A stretch of 64,000 bases of DNA from Notamacropus eugenii (GCF_028372415.1 NC_092873.1:353028660-353092659), one strand, 5' to 3'. Numbered from the stretch's first letter, positions 20,990-30,955 are shown. Translations and numbers: made by a program. The notes: generated from the sequence alone by a model not told the origin.

Positions 20990-21750
20990 TGGCTGAAAAA
21001 AACAGGTAGGATGTAAGCAAGTTGTGAAGATCTTTGAAAACTGAGAGGAGTTTATATTTTATCCTAGTGGCTATAGGAAGCCCCTGGAACTTCTTAAAAA
21101 GGAGTGACATAGTCACACCTGGGCATTTAGGACTATCAGTTACTTTGGCAGCTATGTATAGAATGGAGTGTAGAGGACTAGACATAGGGAGACCAATTAG
21201 GAAGCTATGGCAATAGCACAGGTGAGAGACCAAGAAGGTCTGAGCTAGGTATAAGTGAAAAAAAAAAGTACAGATTTGAGAGATGCTGAGGAAGTAAAAA
21301 AAAATCAACAATACTTAGTGACTGAGTACTGGGGACAGTGGATGATAGTAAAAAATTGAGGATGACTTCTAGGTTACAATCTAGGGTAACTGAAAGAATT
21401 TAAGCTCTTTGATGGAAATAGGGAAGTTAGGAGAAAGGGTTAGATTTAGAGCAAAATCTGAGTTCTGTTTTGGCCATGTTAAATTTGAGATGCCTGTGGA
21501 ATAAAGGAAAGGAGCTCTGCAGCAGAGAACTGATAATATGGAAATGTTAAATATGAAAATCATCCATGGGAATTGAGGAGCCCACCCAGAGAAGACAAAG
21601 GAGAATGTCCAGTACAGAGCCTTGTGCAATCCTGCTCCTAGGAGATTAAATACACATGATAACTCTTGAGATAAAAGACTAAGAAGACAGGCACAACAGA
21701 AAAGTATCCTAAAAAGCCCAGGGATGAGAGGATGGAACAGGGCTCTTGAT
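20990..21750 (-). mobile_element. L2 LINE, RT part, antisense
   Basis: The minus-strand translation has KFQGLPIATRIKYKLLSVFK near 21,095-21,035, the L2 WLPI...RIKYK motif. Parallel to 6,300-6,900 and 62,640-63,060. An LTR follows at 21,751. Confidence 0.82.
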
Positions 21751-22429
21751 TGTTAGAAACATACTCACTCTAAACAAAGAACAATACTTGTGAAATCAGG
21801 AAAGCTTTTATTAATTTTATTAATTTTTATTAATTTTTTACATTCATTCCCCCTGAATGAACAGGTACTTCCTAACGGACTGCTACATTTGTTCAAACCA
21901 ATGTAAACCTTTTTATGATGTTCCCAATTCTAATTTCCTGCCTTGCTCTCCATTGGCCAGCATTCCAGGGTTCACCCCACCCCACCCCACATGGCTCACA
22001 TTCCTCTTTTTCTTTATAGAATGACACAATATGAATTATTTTATAGGAATTCCCTTAACTGATGTACAATCTTTCTGGTGTCGACCTAAAGAGGTAAACA
22101 GGCTAAGTGATATCTTAATAAGATAAGAGAGTTGACAAAATGTCAATTGAAATTATGACCCAGGATATCTGTGTTGCCTTTACCATTAACATGCCATAAC
22201 ATAGTATGTGTCCATAAAATATTAAGAAAAAGTCTCATTATTCAAGATAGTATCTTGGGTTAATGGTCTCATAAAGAATGCTCTTAACTCAGCCCCATCT
22301 GACCTTGTTGACATAGGAAGAGATATTCTCTGAGTTTACTCAGAGAACAAAGAAACTGTTAGGTACAGGCTCTTCTGGTTCAGGCTTTGGTCCTTATTAA
22401 GGTTCAAAAATGATATTAAATGATTAGCA
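21751..22429 (-). mobile_element. Solo LTR, antisense
   Basis: On the minus strand it starts TGCTAATCATTTAATATC (22,429), has a TATA-like CATAAAAAGG near 21,925-21,916 and AATAAAAGCTTTCC near 21,817-21,804, and ends ...TTTCTAACA. Its first ~60 bases match those of the LTR at 50,620-51,193, so the two are related. No internal region adjoins. Confidence 0.65.
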
Positions 22430-22495
22430 CTGGTATTACAGATATTACATATTTTCTATGGAAACATAAGTTGAATTCATCTCTTACATGATCTT

Positions 22496-22625
22496 CTTTT
22501 GTATCATGGTCCTGTTTGGTTATCTGATGAAGATAAGGATCCTTCTCAAAATAATGTTTGTAAGTACATAAAATAAAATACATAGGATTAAATAGGAAAC
22601 TAACTGGTATTAATGAAGACAGCAA
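22496..22625. mobile_element. Non-autonomous DNA-transposon fragment
   Basis: TTTTGTATCATGGTCCTGTT ... CTTCTCAAAATAATGTTTGT ... AATAAAATACATAGGATTA matches the family inside the L2 at 37,006-37,240. The class (hAT-like) is inferred from memory of similar short repeats. Confidence 0.5.
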
Positions 22626-22746
22626 AATTTCAAAAAAATAACTAGGTTGAAGGACTATTAATTTAGAAGAAAGATGTTGATTGACTTTTAATAATCATAT
22701 TTTTGTTTTCTTTTGCTTTTGTAGCATCTTCATTTCTTAATATATT

Positions 22747-23881
22747 GGTTGTTGTCCTTTGTTCTCAAAGAGGACCAAAATGATATCACCATGATAAAGT
22801 CAAGTTTCAATGTGTCCTACTGTGGCTGAACAGACCAATACTAGCTCAGAATGCTCTACAACAGATTGGGCACAGATAGTCTGAGTGAACATTTGGGGTG
22901 GATACTCCAAATTTGCACATCCTATGTTTACTTTGTGCTGTCTCAATTATGCTTTGCTCATAGAACACAGCACCCTTTCTGATGTGAGCATGCCATGTTA
23001 AGCAGTCTTGTGCCGGTGTTGCCCATGTCACATAATCAAATCCAAAGCTCTTGAGAGAGACCTTGAGAGTGTCCTTGTATCACTTCTTCTGACCACCACG
23101 TGATCGCCTGCCCCCTGTGAGTTCTCCATAAAATAGTCTTTTTGGCAAGCATACATTTTGCATTCAAACAACATGGCCAGCCCATCGGAGTTATGCTGTC
23201 TGAAGCATAGTTTGAATACTTGGCAGTTTAGTTTGAGCAAGGACCTCAGTGTCTGGTACCTTATGCTGCCAGGTAATCTTCAGAATGTTCCTAAGGCAAT
23301 TCAAATGGAAGCAATTCAGTTTCCTGGCATGGCATTGGTAGACTGTCCACGTTTCATAGGCATGTAACAATGAGGTCAGCACAATGGCTCTGTAGACCTC
23401 CAGTCTACATACCAGTCTAATACCTTTTCTCTTCCATACTTTTCTTCGGAGCCTCCCAAACATTGAGCTAGCTCTGGCAATGTGTGGGTCAACCTCATTG
23501 TCAATGTGTACATCCCTGCAAAGTTCACTACCAAGATAAGTGAACTTATCCACAGGATTCAAAACTTCTCCATTTGTTGTAACCAATGGTTCCACATATG
23601 GATGGTGTGGTGGTGGTTGATGGAGCACCTGTGGTTTTTTTGGTATTAATTATTAGGCCAAAATTAGCACAGGCAACAGAGAATTGATCCATACTTTGTA
23701 GCATCTCAGCTCCAGAGGCTGCATTGAGTGCACAATCATCTGCAAACAGAAAATCATGCACCAACACTCCCTCCACTTTGGTTTTGGCTTGTAGCCTTTT
23801 CAAATTGAAGAATTTACCATCAGAATGGTAGCTGACCTTGATATCATGTTCATCCTCATTGAAACCATTTGACCACATGGT
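22747..23881 (-). mobile_element. RTE LINE, 3' half, antisense, with 10-base target duplication
   Basis: Flanked by TTAATATATT at 22,737-22,746 and 23,882-23,891. The minus strand runs from mid-RT to the RTE 3' end (antisense TTGTTGTCCTTTGTTCTCAA at 22,747). A clean 5'-truncated target-primed insertion of 1,135 bases. Confidence 0.93.
22870..23878 (-). pseudogene. RTE reverse transcriptase C-terminal remnant
   Basis: In frames at 23,878-23,546 and 23,628-23,191 it encodes NAFNEDEHDIKVSYHSDGKF, then HDFLFADDCALNAAS with the catalytic FADD box. A thumb/C-terminal region follows (FTYLGSELCRDVHIDNEVD, SMFGRLRRKVWKRKGIR, HARKLNCFHLNCLRNILKIT). A last piece has LCPICCRAF, half of the C-terminal zinc-finger-like motif of this RTE family. 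Frameshifts separate the pieces. Confidence 0.88.
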
Positions 23882-23984
23882 TTAATATATTACTCTCCTC
23901 AATCCTTCTAACAAAAATTTTAAAAGAAAATAAAGCAACTCAGCAAAGGCAATCAACATAATCAACAAACATTAATATGCCCTC

Positions 23985-24870
23985 AAGGAGTTTATATTCT
24001 AATAGGGGAGATAATATAAACAGGTACCTACAAGATGCAAATAGAGTAGATTAAAGTGAACCTTAAGTTTAAGTTTAAGTTCTTTATTTAAGTTCTTTAA
24101 GTTTAAGTTCTTTAAGTGAAGGCCCTGGTAGGGGGCAGGGAGTTAGGAACTAGGAAAAGTCTCCTACTGAAGATGACATTTGAGCTGAGTCTTGAAGAAA
24201 GTCAGTGATTCTAAGGAGTAGAGGTGAGCAGCTAGAAGAGGAATAATGGGTGAGATGACTGGAAAGATGGGAAGGTGCCAGGTTGTAAAGAAGATTAAAG
24301 GGGCATTTCTCAAAATAGAAGGGGGGCTATGGGATCAAGGATACAGGTAGGATTCTGTACTGATACCTCCATGAGCTAAGGCAAGGACCTCTGCTGAGAG
24401 GAAAGAGAGAGAGGTGGTATAGGTGGTTTGCATAGAAAAGTTTTGTAAAAGCAACTTTGGGCAATTTAAACAGAGAATTAACTGGTAAAAAGCAGAGACT
24501 GGTAGGCCGCTGAGATAGTCCAATTGAACCTGGATAACCTAAATTTGTTCTGGACACAGTACAGGTTATGTGACTTCTAACTACATTCTATAGCAAGGGA
24601 GCAGAATTAGAGAAAGCAGATGGTGGGAGTAATCCAGAGGTGAGAAAAACGGAATTAGTACCCATTGGACAATGGGGCAAAGGATTCAAAGGTAGAATAC
24701 AGTATAAAATTCAACTGGTGAAGGGTCAAGTTTTTGAAGGGAGGGAAATGAGTCCAAAGTAAGGGTGAGTAACTGGAGGGATGGAGTGGTTGAAAGTATC
24801 AATGGGGACAGGTTTGGGAAGGATGAAGCAGAAGAAAAGAGGAACATTAGAGTTATGGGTCATCAGCCAG
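23985..24870 (-). mobile_element. L2 LINE, antisense
   Basis: CCTCAAGGAGTTTATATTCT, GAGCTGAGTCTTGAAGAAAG and GATGACTGGAAAGATGGGAA are L2 3' UTR/RT antisense segments in order. It contains a small tandem array at 24,063-24,117. Confidence 0.75.
24063..24117. repeat. Short tandem repeat of TTTAAGTTC-type units
   Basis: Overlapping AAGTTTAAGTTCTTT units repeated about four times within an L2 copy. Confidence 0.7.
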
Positions 24871-24876
24871 TCATTT

Positions 24877-25160
24877 GACAAGCACTTATTAAACCCCAGC
24901 TATGTGCTAGGCATGATAAATGCTGAGTTATGAAGGCAGAATCCTAAGGATAAAACCATTCCTGTATGTGACTGAGATAGAATGCAGGAGCATATCATGG
25001 AAGTTGAAGCAGTTGATGAAGCAAAGGGTATTTGAGGGTATGTTGACATGTAAGTATGACAGGTTGGTGTGGAGAGGGAGACATGAGTCAGATAATGAAT
25101 TTTCTGAGAAAAGAGGGAGAATGATTGGAATGACTGTAGATAATAACCATTAGACAAGGT
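24877..25160 (-). mobile_element. L2/MIR-type 3' end and flank, antisense
   Basis: AAGCACTTATTAAACCCCAG then CTATGTGCTAGGCATGATAA is the antisense L2-type tail. Sequence to 25,160 is probably the same L2 but diverged. Confidence 0.5.
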
Positions 25161-25784
25161 GATCTGTCCAGATGCAGTGAAGCTCTAAGGATGAAATGTG
25201 GCTGAGTAACATGGAGGAGGAAGTAGGGGTGGGGGAGGTATAGAACTGTCGATGAGGAGCATGAAGCACGTTGACTCCAACTGACACTTAGGGAAGTATT
25301 GCTCCAGAGACAGTTCTAAAGGTGAGTTATAAACTCCCCCTGGATTCTGAGTGGAAAGGGAGGAAGGGTCTACAGAAATCTGTCTAAAAGTTCACTGCTT
25401 CCGGTAGGGAAGTGCCATCAGCACAGTGCATAAATGACAAAGATAAAATTGCCTGCTTTTCTGTCTTAGTTCAGTATGTGGGTGATGAGACAGGAGATGA
25501 GGGAAGGTGACCAGGGATGTAGTGCCTTCTGGGGAGAGTCACGGTTTGCATAACTTTGAGGAAATGAAAGAAGCATGAAAGGAAGAGGTATAAAACAAAG
25601 GAACAGCTTTACAATAGAAAGGCAGTTCCAGAAGGTATGATGAAAGTGAAAAGGGAAAGAGAGTAGAATCAGGGTTGACAGAAACTGAGGATGAAGTAAA
25701 GGGGAGTGGTGACCATAGAATACACAGAATTCTTTCCAGAAAGCACTTGGCACGTGGGCACTAAATAAATACTTGTTGATTTGG
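25161..25784 (-). mobile_element. Probable old L2 segment; holds one copy of an unnamed shared segment
   Basis: Purine-rich, with an antisense C/T-rich low-complexity ORF, like L2 RT-encoding DNA read backwards. The part 25,311-25,478 recurs at 27,273-27,414 (shared GTTCTAAAGGTGAGTT, AAACTCCCCCTGGAT, GGAAGGGTCT, TCACTGCTTC, TCAGCACAG). Confidence 0.4.
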
Positions 25785-26360
25785 AACTCTGCCCCCAGAT
25801 TTATGAAACCATGCATATCCTTTCTGCCAGCAATACTACTATTACACCTAGATCTCAGAAAAGATCATAGAAAGAGCAAAAGAATGTTATATGTAAAAAT
25901 ATTATCAGCAGCTTTTTTGTGTGTTAACAAAGAACTGGAAATTTATGGGTACCCATCATTAAATTCAACAATAAATTAAATGGGGAGTAGATAAACAAAT
26001 TATGGTATAGGAATGTAATGGTCCATAACTCTAACATTCCTCTTTTCTTCTTCTTTCATCCTTACCAATCCTATTCTCTGTCCCCACTGACACTTCTTAT
26101 GCTAGAAGAAATGATGAAGAAGGTAGCTTCGGAGAAATTGGAGAAGACTTATATGAATAGATGGAGTCAGGTGAGCAGAACCAGAAGAGCGTATACAATG
26201 ACCACACAGTTAAGACAAACAACTTTGAAATACTTAAGAACTCTGAGCAATATAAGGACCAATCATACTTCCTGAGGCACAATGATGAATCATGTCACCC
26301 ACCATCTGACAGAGAGGGGATACACTCAGATGCAGAATAAGATAAATATTTTGGGACATG
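25785..26360 (+). mobile_element. L1 3' end, sense, left part
   Basis: Diverged ORF2 end and 3' UTR: CTGCCAGCAATACTACTATT, AAAGAACTGGAAATTTATGG, GTGAGCAGAACCAGAAGAGC, then GGACATGG just before an LTR. A pyrimidine-rich patch at 26,022-26,100 seems inserted. Confidence 0.75.
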
Positions 26361-26366
26361 GTTAAT

Positions 26367-26740
26367 TGCCCGGGGTCTACTCCTGGGCCTTCGCCTCTCC
26401 ACTTACCGATCCCCGGTCTTCGGACGTCTCCGGCCCCTCTCCCGGTTGGGGGAGGGCAATAAACAGGCAGAGCACCCGAAAGGAGTTGCAGTCAGCAAGC
26501 TTTATTGCATTTCTTCCCCTTCTCCTTCTCCTTCTAAGCCCTTGTGATCATCCCCTTTTATTATCCCTGTCTCCTCCCCCGTACCTCCCATGGGCGGGCG
26601 AGCTCCTCCCAAGTGCCTCCCCGCGGGTGGAGTCAGCCTGTTACCAGGGCCATCCCAGTACCCCACAAGGGGGCAGGTTTGGACCCTCAGGCGTCTCACG
26701 GTCCTCACAGGGGACCCTGGTCCAGAGCTGTCCCCCAACA
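26367..26740 (-). mobile_element. CpG-rich solo LTR with perfect 6-base target duplication
   Basis: 374 bases, TG...CA on the minus strand (TGTTGGGGGACAGCTCTGG ... CCCGGGCA), flanked by GTTAAT at 26,361-26,366 and 26,741-26,746. It has an AATAAAAGGGG TATA-like box near 26,561 and an AATAAAGC signal near 26,506. Many CpGs survive and the duplication is perfect, so this looks like the youngest LTR here. Six bases fits class II (ERVK/beta-like). It splits an L1 3' UTR. Confidence 0.88.
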
Positions 26741-26746
26741 GTTAAT

Positions 26747-26862
26747 GTAAGAATTTGTTTCGCGTATTTGTTACAAGGATTTTGTCTTTTTTTTTTCCAT
26801 TAGGGTGGAGATGAAAGTGAGAAAAAAATGAATTCTTGTCAATTGTAATTTTAAAAAATTTT
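26747..26862 (+). mobile_element. L1 3' UTR, right part
   Basis: Resumes the L1 after the LTR (GTAAGAATTTGTTTCGCGTA, TTACAAGGATTTTGTC) and ends in A/T-rich sequence. Confidence 0.65.
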
Positions 26863-27272
26863 GTAATGATTATGGATTGATTTATCACAAACCTTCCCTC
26901 CAGTCATCCTGCCAAAAAACCCCACCACTCCTTCTCTTGATCCTGCTGCCCCTCTTCCTGTCATATAAGCAGGGAGCTTACCATGTAAGCTAGGCAGCCT
27001 GGACTCTCAATTATGGAGATTCTGAGTAAAGTTATAGGATATGTCTACTACTACTGGAAAGGGTGTTTCAGTGGTGTGGCTGATTTGATTATGATTCCTA
27101 GAGCAAAAAGTACAGCAAGAGCACATGATAAGACACATATGCTGCTGTGACCCTGGTGTTCTGGTCCAGGGCTGGAGGCAGGATAGTTGGATAAGATGAG
27201 GCTTGGCTGGTTATAGAGGGTGGAGATGAAGGATGATTTACTTACGCTCCATTCAACCCTTAGGTGCACATC
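26863..27272. other. No feature recognised
   Basis: No coding or known repeat signal. Confidence 0.3.
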
Positions 27273-27414
27273 TGTTCTAAAGGTGAGTTGATAAACTCCC
27301 CCTGGATGTGGGACAAAGGAAGGGTCTGACTGAAAGGTCACTGCTTCTGCCATATCAGCACAGATCATAAAAGAAAAGGATAGAATTGCCCATTTTCCTG
27401 ACTTGGTTCAATAT
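27273..27414. repeat. Second copy of an unnamed repeat (see 25,311-25,478)
   Basis: Direct-orientation match to 25,311-25,478 over about 140 bases with small gaps. Family unknown; possibly part of an older LINE. Confidence 0.55.
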
Positions 27415-27842
27415 TTTTGCCAAGAAACCATGTTGTCTCTCACATGAATGAGTGAAGGAACGGGAGATGTTTATAAGGGGGAAAGAGATGACTTGGGGGT
27501 GGAGAAGAAGGAAGTCTATGATTTGGTGTTTCTGTTCAAGCATAGGCTTGGATGACAAGCTGTCAGGTATCTTATGGAAGAGATTTCTAAAGGGGGGGGG
27601 AAATTGGATTCGATGATTTACAAGTTTTCTTCCAACTCTAAAAGCCTATTATCTGACTAACAGAAGATGACAACAGGATAATAGATCCTAGGGGCAAAGC
27701 AGGATCAAAAGGAAGGGGTTCTTTTAAGGTTTTTTTAGCGGGGAGAGGAGGTTGAGGGGAAGAGTAAGTTGAATATCTATGCATACTTGTTGATAGTAGG
27801 AAATGAGCAAAATGAAAAGATTGAAGATTTGAGAAGAATTGA
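27415..27842. other. Possible MIR 3' end at 27,570-27,660; rest unassigned
   Basis: GATTCGATGATTTACAAGTTTTC then TTCCAACTCTAAAAGCC resembles the end of MIR-type SINEs. A G run lies at 27,592-27,600. Confidence 0.35.
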
Positions 27843-28350
27843 TTAATTAACAAGCACTTACTAAGCACCTGTATGTGCCTTGCACTATACTAAATACTGA
27901 GGATGCAAAGACAAAAATGAAATCCTTGCTCTCACAAAGCTTATGGGGAGACATTTATATTTGTGTATGTAATATACATATATACAAAATAATTACAAGG
28001 TAGTTTGGGAAGGGAGTATATTAGCTGATGCAGAAATCAGGGAAGGCTTCATATAGAAGGTGGAACTTGAGTTAAATCTTAAAGAAAACCAGGGATTCTG
28101 AAAGAAGCCAGTGAATTCCTTGCCACCGGAACAGTCAGAGCAAAGTCAGGAGAAGGAACTTTATGGGTAAGTCAGAAAACAAGTCTGGATAAATCTCAGA
28201 CTGAAAGCAACGTATAAGAAGGAGTAATTGAGAGATCAATATCTTAGACAAGGTGGGGATGGGGGAAGAGATAGGGATCAAGAGTACAGGTTAGCCTTGG
28301 AAGGGGGAAGAAAATGAAGAAAGGCTAGTGGAAAACATATACTTGTGAGG
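27843..28350 (-). mobile_element. L2 LINE 3' part, antisense
   Basis: 3' tail antisense (AACAAGCACTTACTAAGCAC), then GGGAAGGCTTCATATAGAAG and CCAGGGATTCTGAAAGAAGC. Confidence 0.8.
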
Positions 28351-28479
28351 GACAGAAGAAAAAAAAAAAAGATGAGCTGTGATGCTCCATGGGCTTTAAG
28401 TTCCATGATTTATCAGTCAAAAATGTTATCCAGTAACATTTAATGCACCTTTCTCAACCTGCCTAGACTGCAGAGCTGT

Positions 28480-28855
28480 AAATCCTAATTGACTTCAGGC
28501 GCGGAACCCTATTCCCGCTACAAATTCCAGCCTATTTTAATTCAAACCTACTACACATTACCACCTGGCACTCCTTTTGAATTCTACACCCACCAAACTG
28601 GACTTCTTTGTTCTTCATCAGGGACATTTTATCTTCGCCGGGTTCTCCCCCCCTTTTCCCAGGAATGAATTCCCTTTTCAACTCTGAGACTCAAAGAATT
28701 TCTAGTTTTATTCAAAGGAAACTGAAACTCAGTTGCAGCTCAACCCTCACCTCCTATTTGAGGCTATTCCCGATCCCATCCAGCGCTAGTACCTTGAGCC
28801 CTAAATATGGTTACTTAATTACCTTTTTCGTTACTTTGTATACATTTTTGACAAC
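28480..28855 (+). mobile_element. Old L2 LINE 3' part, sense
   Basis: CCAGGAATGAATTCCC parallels the CCTGGAATGC of other L2 copies, and TTTGAGGCTATTCCCGATCC the stretch before the L2 3' UTR. Probably one copy with the tail at 29,180. Confidence 0.6.
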
Positions 28856-28856
28856 G

Positions 28857-28975
28857 AGGAAGCGGTGTTGGTAAGTGGGGAGCGAGTTGGTCTCAGTCAG
28901 TTTAAATTCTACTTCAGAACCCCGAGGTAAGTTGCTTAATCTCCCAACATTCCAGGCAAACCGTTTAGATTTATA
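28857..28975 (+). mobile_element. MIR-type SINE inside the L2
   Basis: GAGGAAGCGGTGTTGGTAAG and GGTAAGTTGCTTAATCTCCC follow MIR order (usual CAAGTCACTTAACCTCTC). The attractive splice-donor match at 28,870 lies in it. Confidence 0.5.
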
Positions 28976-29179
28976 TCTTAATAAATATGCCTCTTACTTT
29001 ACAATAGTATAATATGTCTTAATTTGTAATAAGTACTGTAATTATTTATTACAGTAATCTTAATATAGAAATTACAGAGAACTGCCAAGACGTTTGAATT
29101 CACAAGACTGGTTCAAAGGCATATGTGAATGTGTTTCTACGTCTAGATCGTCGCGAGCAAAGGGACAGTTGCACTTGTC

Positions 29180-29255
29180 TCTCGGTATCCCTAGCAACCT
29201 GCCCGGTCTCTAGACGCTTAATAAATGCTTGTTGCTAGATGAGTTGATTACACGT
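29180..29255 (+). mobile_element. L2 3' tail bordering the CpG island
   Basis: GGTATCCCTAGCAACCTGCC, then GACGCTTAATAAATGCTTGT, is a diverged L2-type tail. It abuts the promoter region. Confidence 0.65.
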
Positions 29256-29320
29256 GCCACAATCCAATCAGACAGTACTAGTCCCTGGAGCCGCTACCCA
29301 GAGCTTGGAGCTTCGTTGGG

Positions 29321-29328
29321 TGACGTCA
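29321..29328 (+). promoter_or_regulatory. CRE (CREB/ATF site)
   Basis: Perfect palindromic TGACGTCA, about 100 bases upstream of the likely start region. Confidence 0.75.
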
Positions 29329-29410
29329 CCACGTTCCTTCCCTCGCAGTACCCTGGGGCTTGTAGTCTGGGAGGGACTTCAAGTTCCACACTGCCCCGCG
29401 TTGGGTCGCG

Positions 29411-29422
29411 GCGCCTGCGCGT
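29411..29422 (+). promoter_or_regulatory. NRF1-like site
   Basis: GCGCCTGCGCGT, one base from the usual GCGCATGCGC core, in the most CpG-dense part. Confidence 0.6.
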
Positions 29423-29429
29423 TGCGCGC

Positions 29430-29663
29430 GGCGGGCAGAGCTGAGTACGGGGCTCTTTTGTTCCGCGGAGCTGGGACGATTGGCTGGGCCCGGGGGAGCT
29501 TCGCTTAGCCTATCTTAGGTGAGGAGGGGCACCAGGCTCTAGCCGCGGCCGCCGCTCTTTCTGGCTTAGACAGCTCATCCTCCTTCTCGCTGTCCCCAGC
29601 CTCCTGCGACGCGCTAGCGGCGCGACACCGATTCCCCCCGGGTTGAGTCGACGCTGCTCTGAG
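29430..29663 (+). other. Probable noncoding first exon with two alternative donors
   Basis: Starts somewhere after the NRF1-like site (start not fixed). It contains no ATG. Two donors fit the consensus: TTAG|GTGAGG (exon end 29,518) and CTGAG|GTAAGG (exon end 29,663). A 5'-untranslated exon spliced to a distant coding exon is the simplest reading. No coding exon was recognised with confidence downstream, so the partner could lie beyond the window, or the transcript could be noncoding. Confidence 0.5.
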
Positions 29664-30429
29664 GTAAGGAGGGAGGGGTGTGTGTGTTTGTGTGTCTGAG
29701 AGTGTGTATATGAGAGGATGTGTCTGGTGACACTGGGAAACCGAGGAGGGGGGCCCGGGGGGTGGGGAGGGCTCTCGGCCGATGGGAGTAGGGCCGTTAG
29801 GAACCCGGCGCGCGGGAGGCAACCCCCACCCCCTCCCCCACTACTCCCCCAGTCCTCGGTCCCTTCCCGCGCGCAGACCCCGGGAGGGGGCGGGGCTCGT
29901 GGAGCGCGCGCGGCGCAGGAATCCCGAGTCGGAAACGGCCGGTGTGGTGGGTTGGACCCCGCGCGTGCTGGGGGCGCTTCGCTGGTCCTAGTTTCTGGGG
30001 TCCTTGGTTAAGGGGCCCCCTGGCGAGAAGGAATGTGGCCCCGGGGCTGTGGGGGAGGAGGGGCGGAGCTTTAGCTACTTTAGCCGGTATTGTTATTACC
30101 CGCTACTCTGTAAAGGAAAGGGGGTGGGGCATAGGTGGCATTGAACGCCCTTCTTCTGCCCCGGTGGGGAGGAACTTGATTTTTTGTAGCTGATGCATGT
30201 TGATGCTTTTAAGAAAAAGACTTGAGGTTTGAATAACGTCCAGGAATTGAGGTCCCATCTCCAACTGTAGATTATCTCCAGCTGATGCAGTCTGTAGTGT
30301 GTACATGGTTTGCAGGTTGTCCACTACACGTGAACTCCAGGAGAGCTTTTCTTGTGCCTGGTAAGGGGAAGGCGCTTCATAATTGCTTGTTGACTCGACA
30401 GATAAGTGGTTGTGTATTCGTGTTGTCCC
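29664..30429. other. CpG-island 3' flank, presumed start of intron 1
   Basis: TG-rich tract at 29,677-29,712, then GC-rich sequence to about 30,090 and ordinary sequence after it. Frames here (for example 29,718-30,011) are CpG-island artefacts with no protein resemblance. Confidence 0.5.
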
Positions 30430-30530
30430 CCACTGTGAGCTCCTTGATGGTAGAGATTTACCCTTCCTCTTTCTTTTGTGTCCCCGGAGCGTATAGCGCA
30501 GTGCCTGGCTTCACTTAATAAATTCTTATG
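30430..30530 (+). mobile_element. L2-type 3' tail, sense
   Basis: CTGTGAGCTCCTTGATGGTA, then CGCAGTGCCTGGCTTCACTTAATAAATTC; L2 3' end or an L2-tailed SINE end. Confidence 0.7.
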
Positions 30531-30784
30531 GACGAAGCGTTAAGGCAAAAAGTTTGAGAACCCGAAGTTCTCTTGCTTGATGTACTTCATGCTAGCAACT
30601 AGCAACGAAATTTTGAAATAAAATTCCACCCATGTTACATTAGAAGAATCATTTCCAAGGCAAATGCAATAGGAAAGTGAAATGAACTTTTCATTACGAC
30701 GTTGCCCCTTTCCCCCATTCCAAGATATTTTCCACAGAAGATTGTAGCGGAGATCTTGTGCTCAAGTTTTTCGTCAGACTTCAG

Positions 30785-30955
30785 GGTGAGGAAGACTTGG
30801 AGTTGTTGAATCCCACCTTTAGATGTTAGCTGATTGATCCTGGGCAAGTCCCACAACCTTTTTTCAGTCTCAGTTTCCTGGTCTATACAGTTGTATTCGA
30901 TGGCCTCTAAAGTCTCTTCCAGCCCTAAATCTGTGATCTTTGGGAAGTCCCTTCT
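30785..30955 (+). mobile_element. MIR/CORE-SINE, sense
   Basis: CCTGGGCAAGTCCCACAACC, TCTCAGTTTCCTGGTCTATA, then GATGGCCTCTAAAGTCTCTT and CAGCCCTAAATCTGTGATCT, a common MIR-type 3' end. Confidence 0.8.

Larger units (their letters stand above)
29160..30090 (+). promoter_or_regulatory. CpG-island promoter
   Basis: The only long stretch of the window rich in G+C and CpG. It holds CACGTG (29,251-29,256), CCAAT (29,264-29,268), the full CRE TGACGTCA (29,321-29,328), the NRF1-like GCGCCTGCGCGT (29,411-29,422), an inverted CCAAT (29,479-29,483) and an SP1-type GGGGCGGGG (29,887-29,895). No TATA box is seen. This is the design of a broadly expressed mammalian gene's dispersed promoter. Rightward transcription is favoured because good splice donors follow on the plus strand. 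A divergent partner cannot be excluded. The gene was not identified. Confidence 0.85.

Noticed and set aside
26366-26803. A 145-codon plus-strand ORF that looks proline/serine-rich
   Set aside because: It lies on the antisense strand of the solo LTR at 26,367-26,740 and runs past it; no protein family resemblance.
28861-28880. Strong splice-donor match GTGTTG|GTAAGTG upstream of the island
   Set aside because: It is part of a MIR-type SINE and precedes the promoter.
29718-30011. Overlapping ORFs in the CpG island (both strands)
   Set aside because: GC-rich low-complexity frames without stops are expected by chance; no start context or conserved motif.
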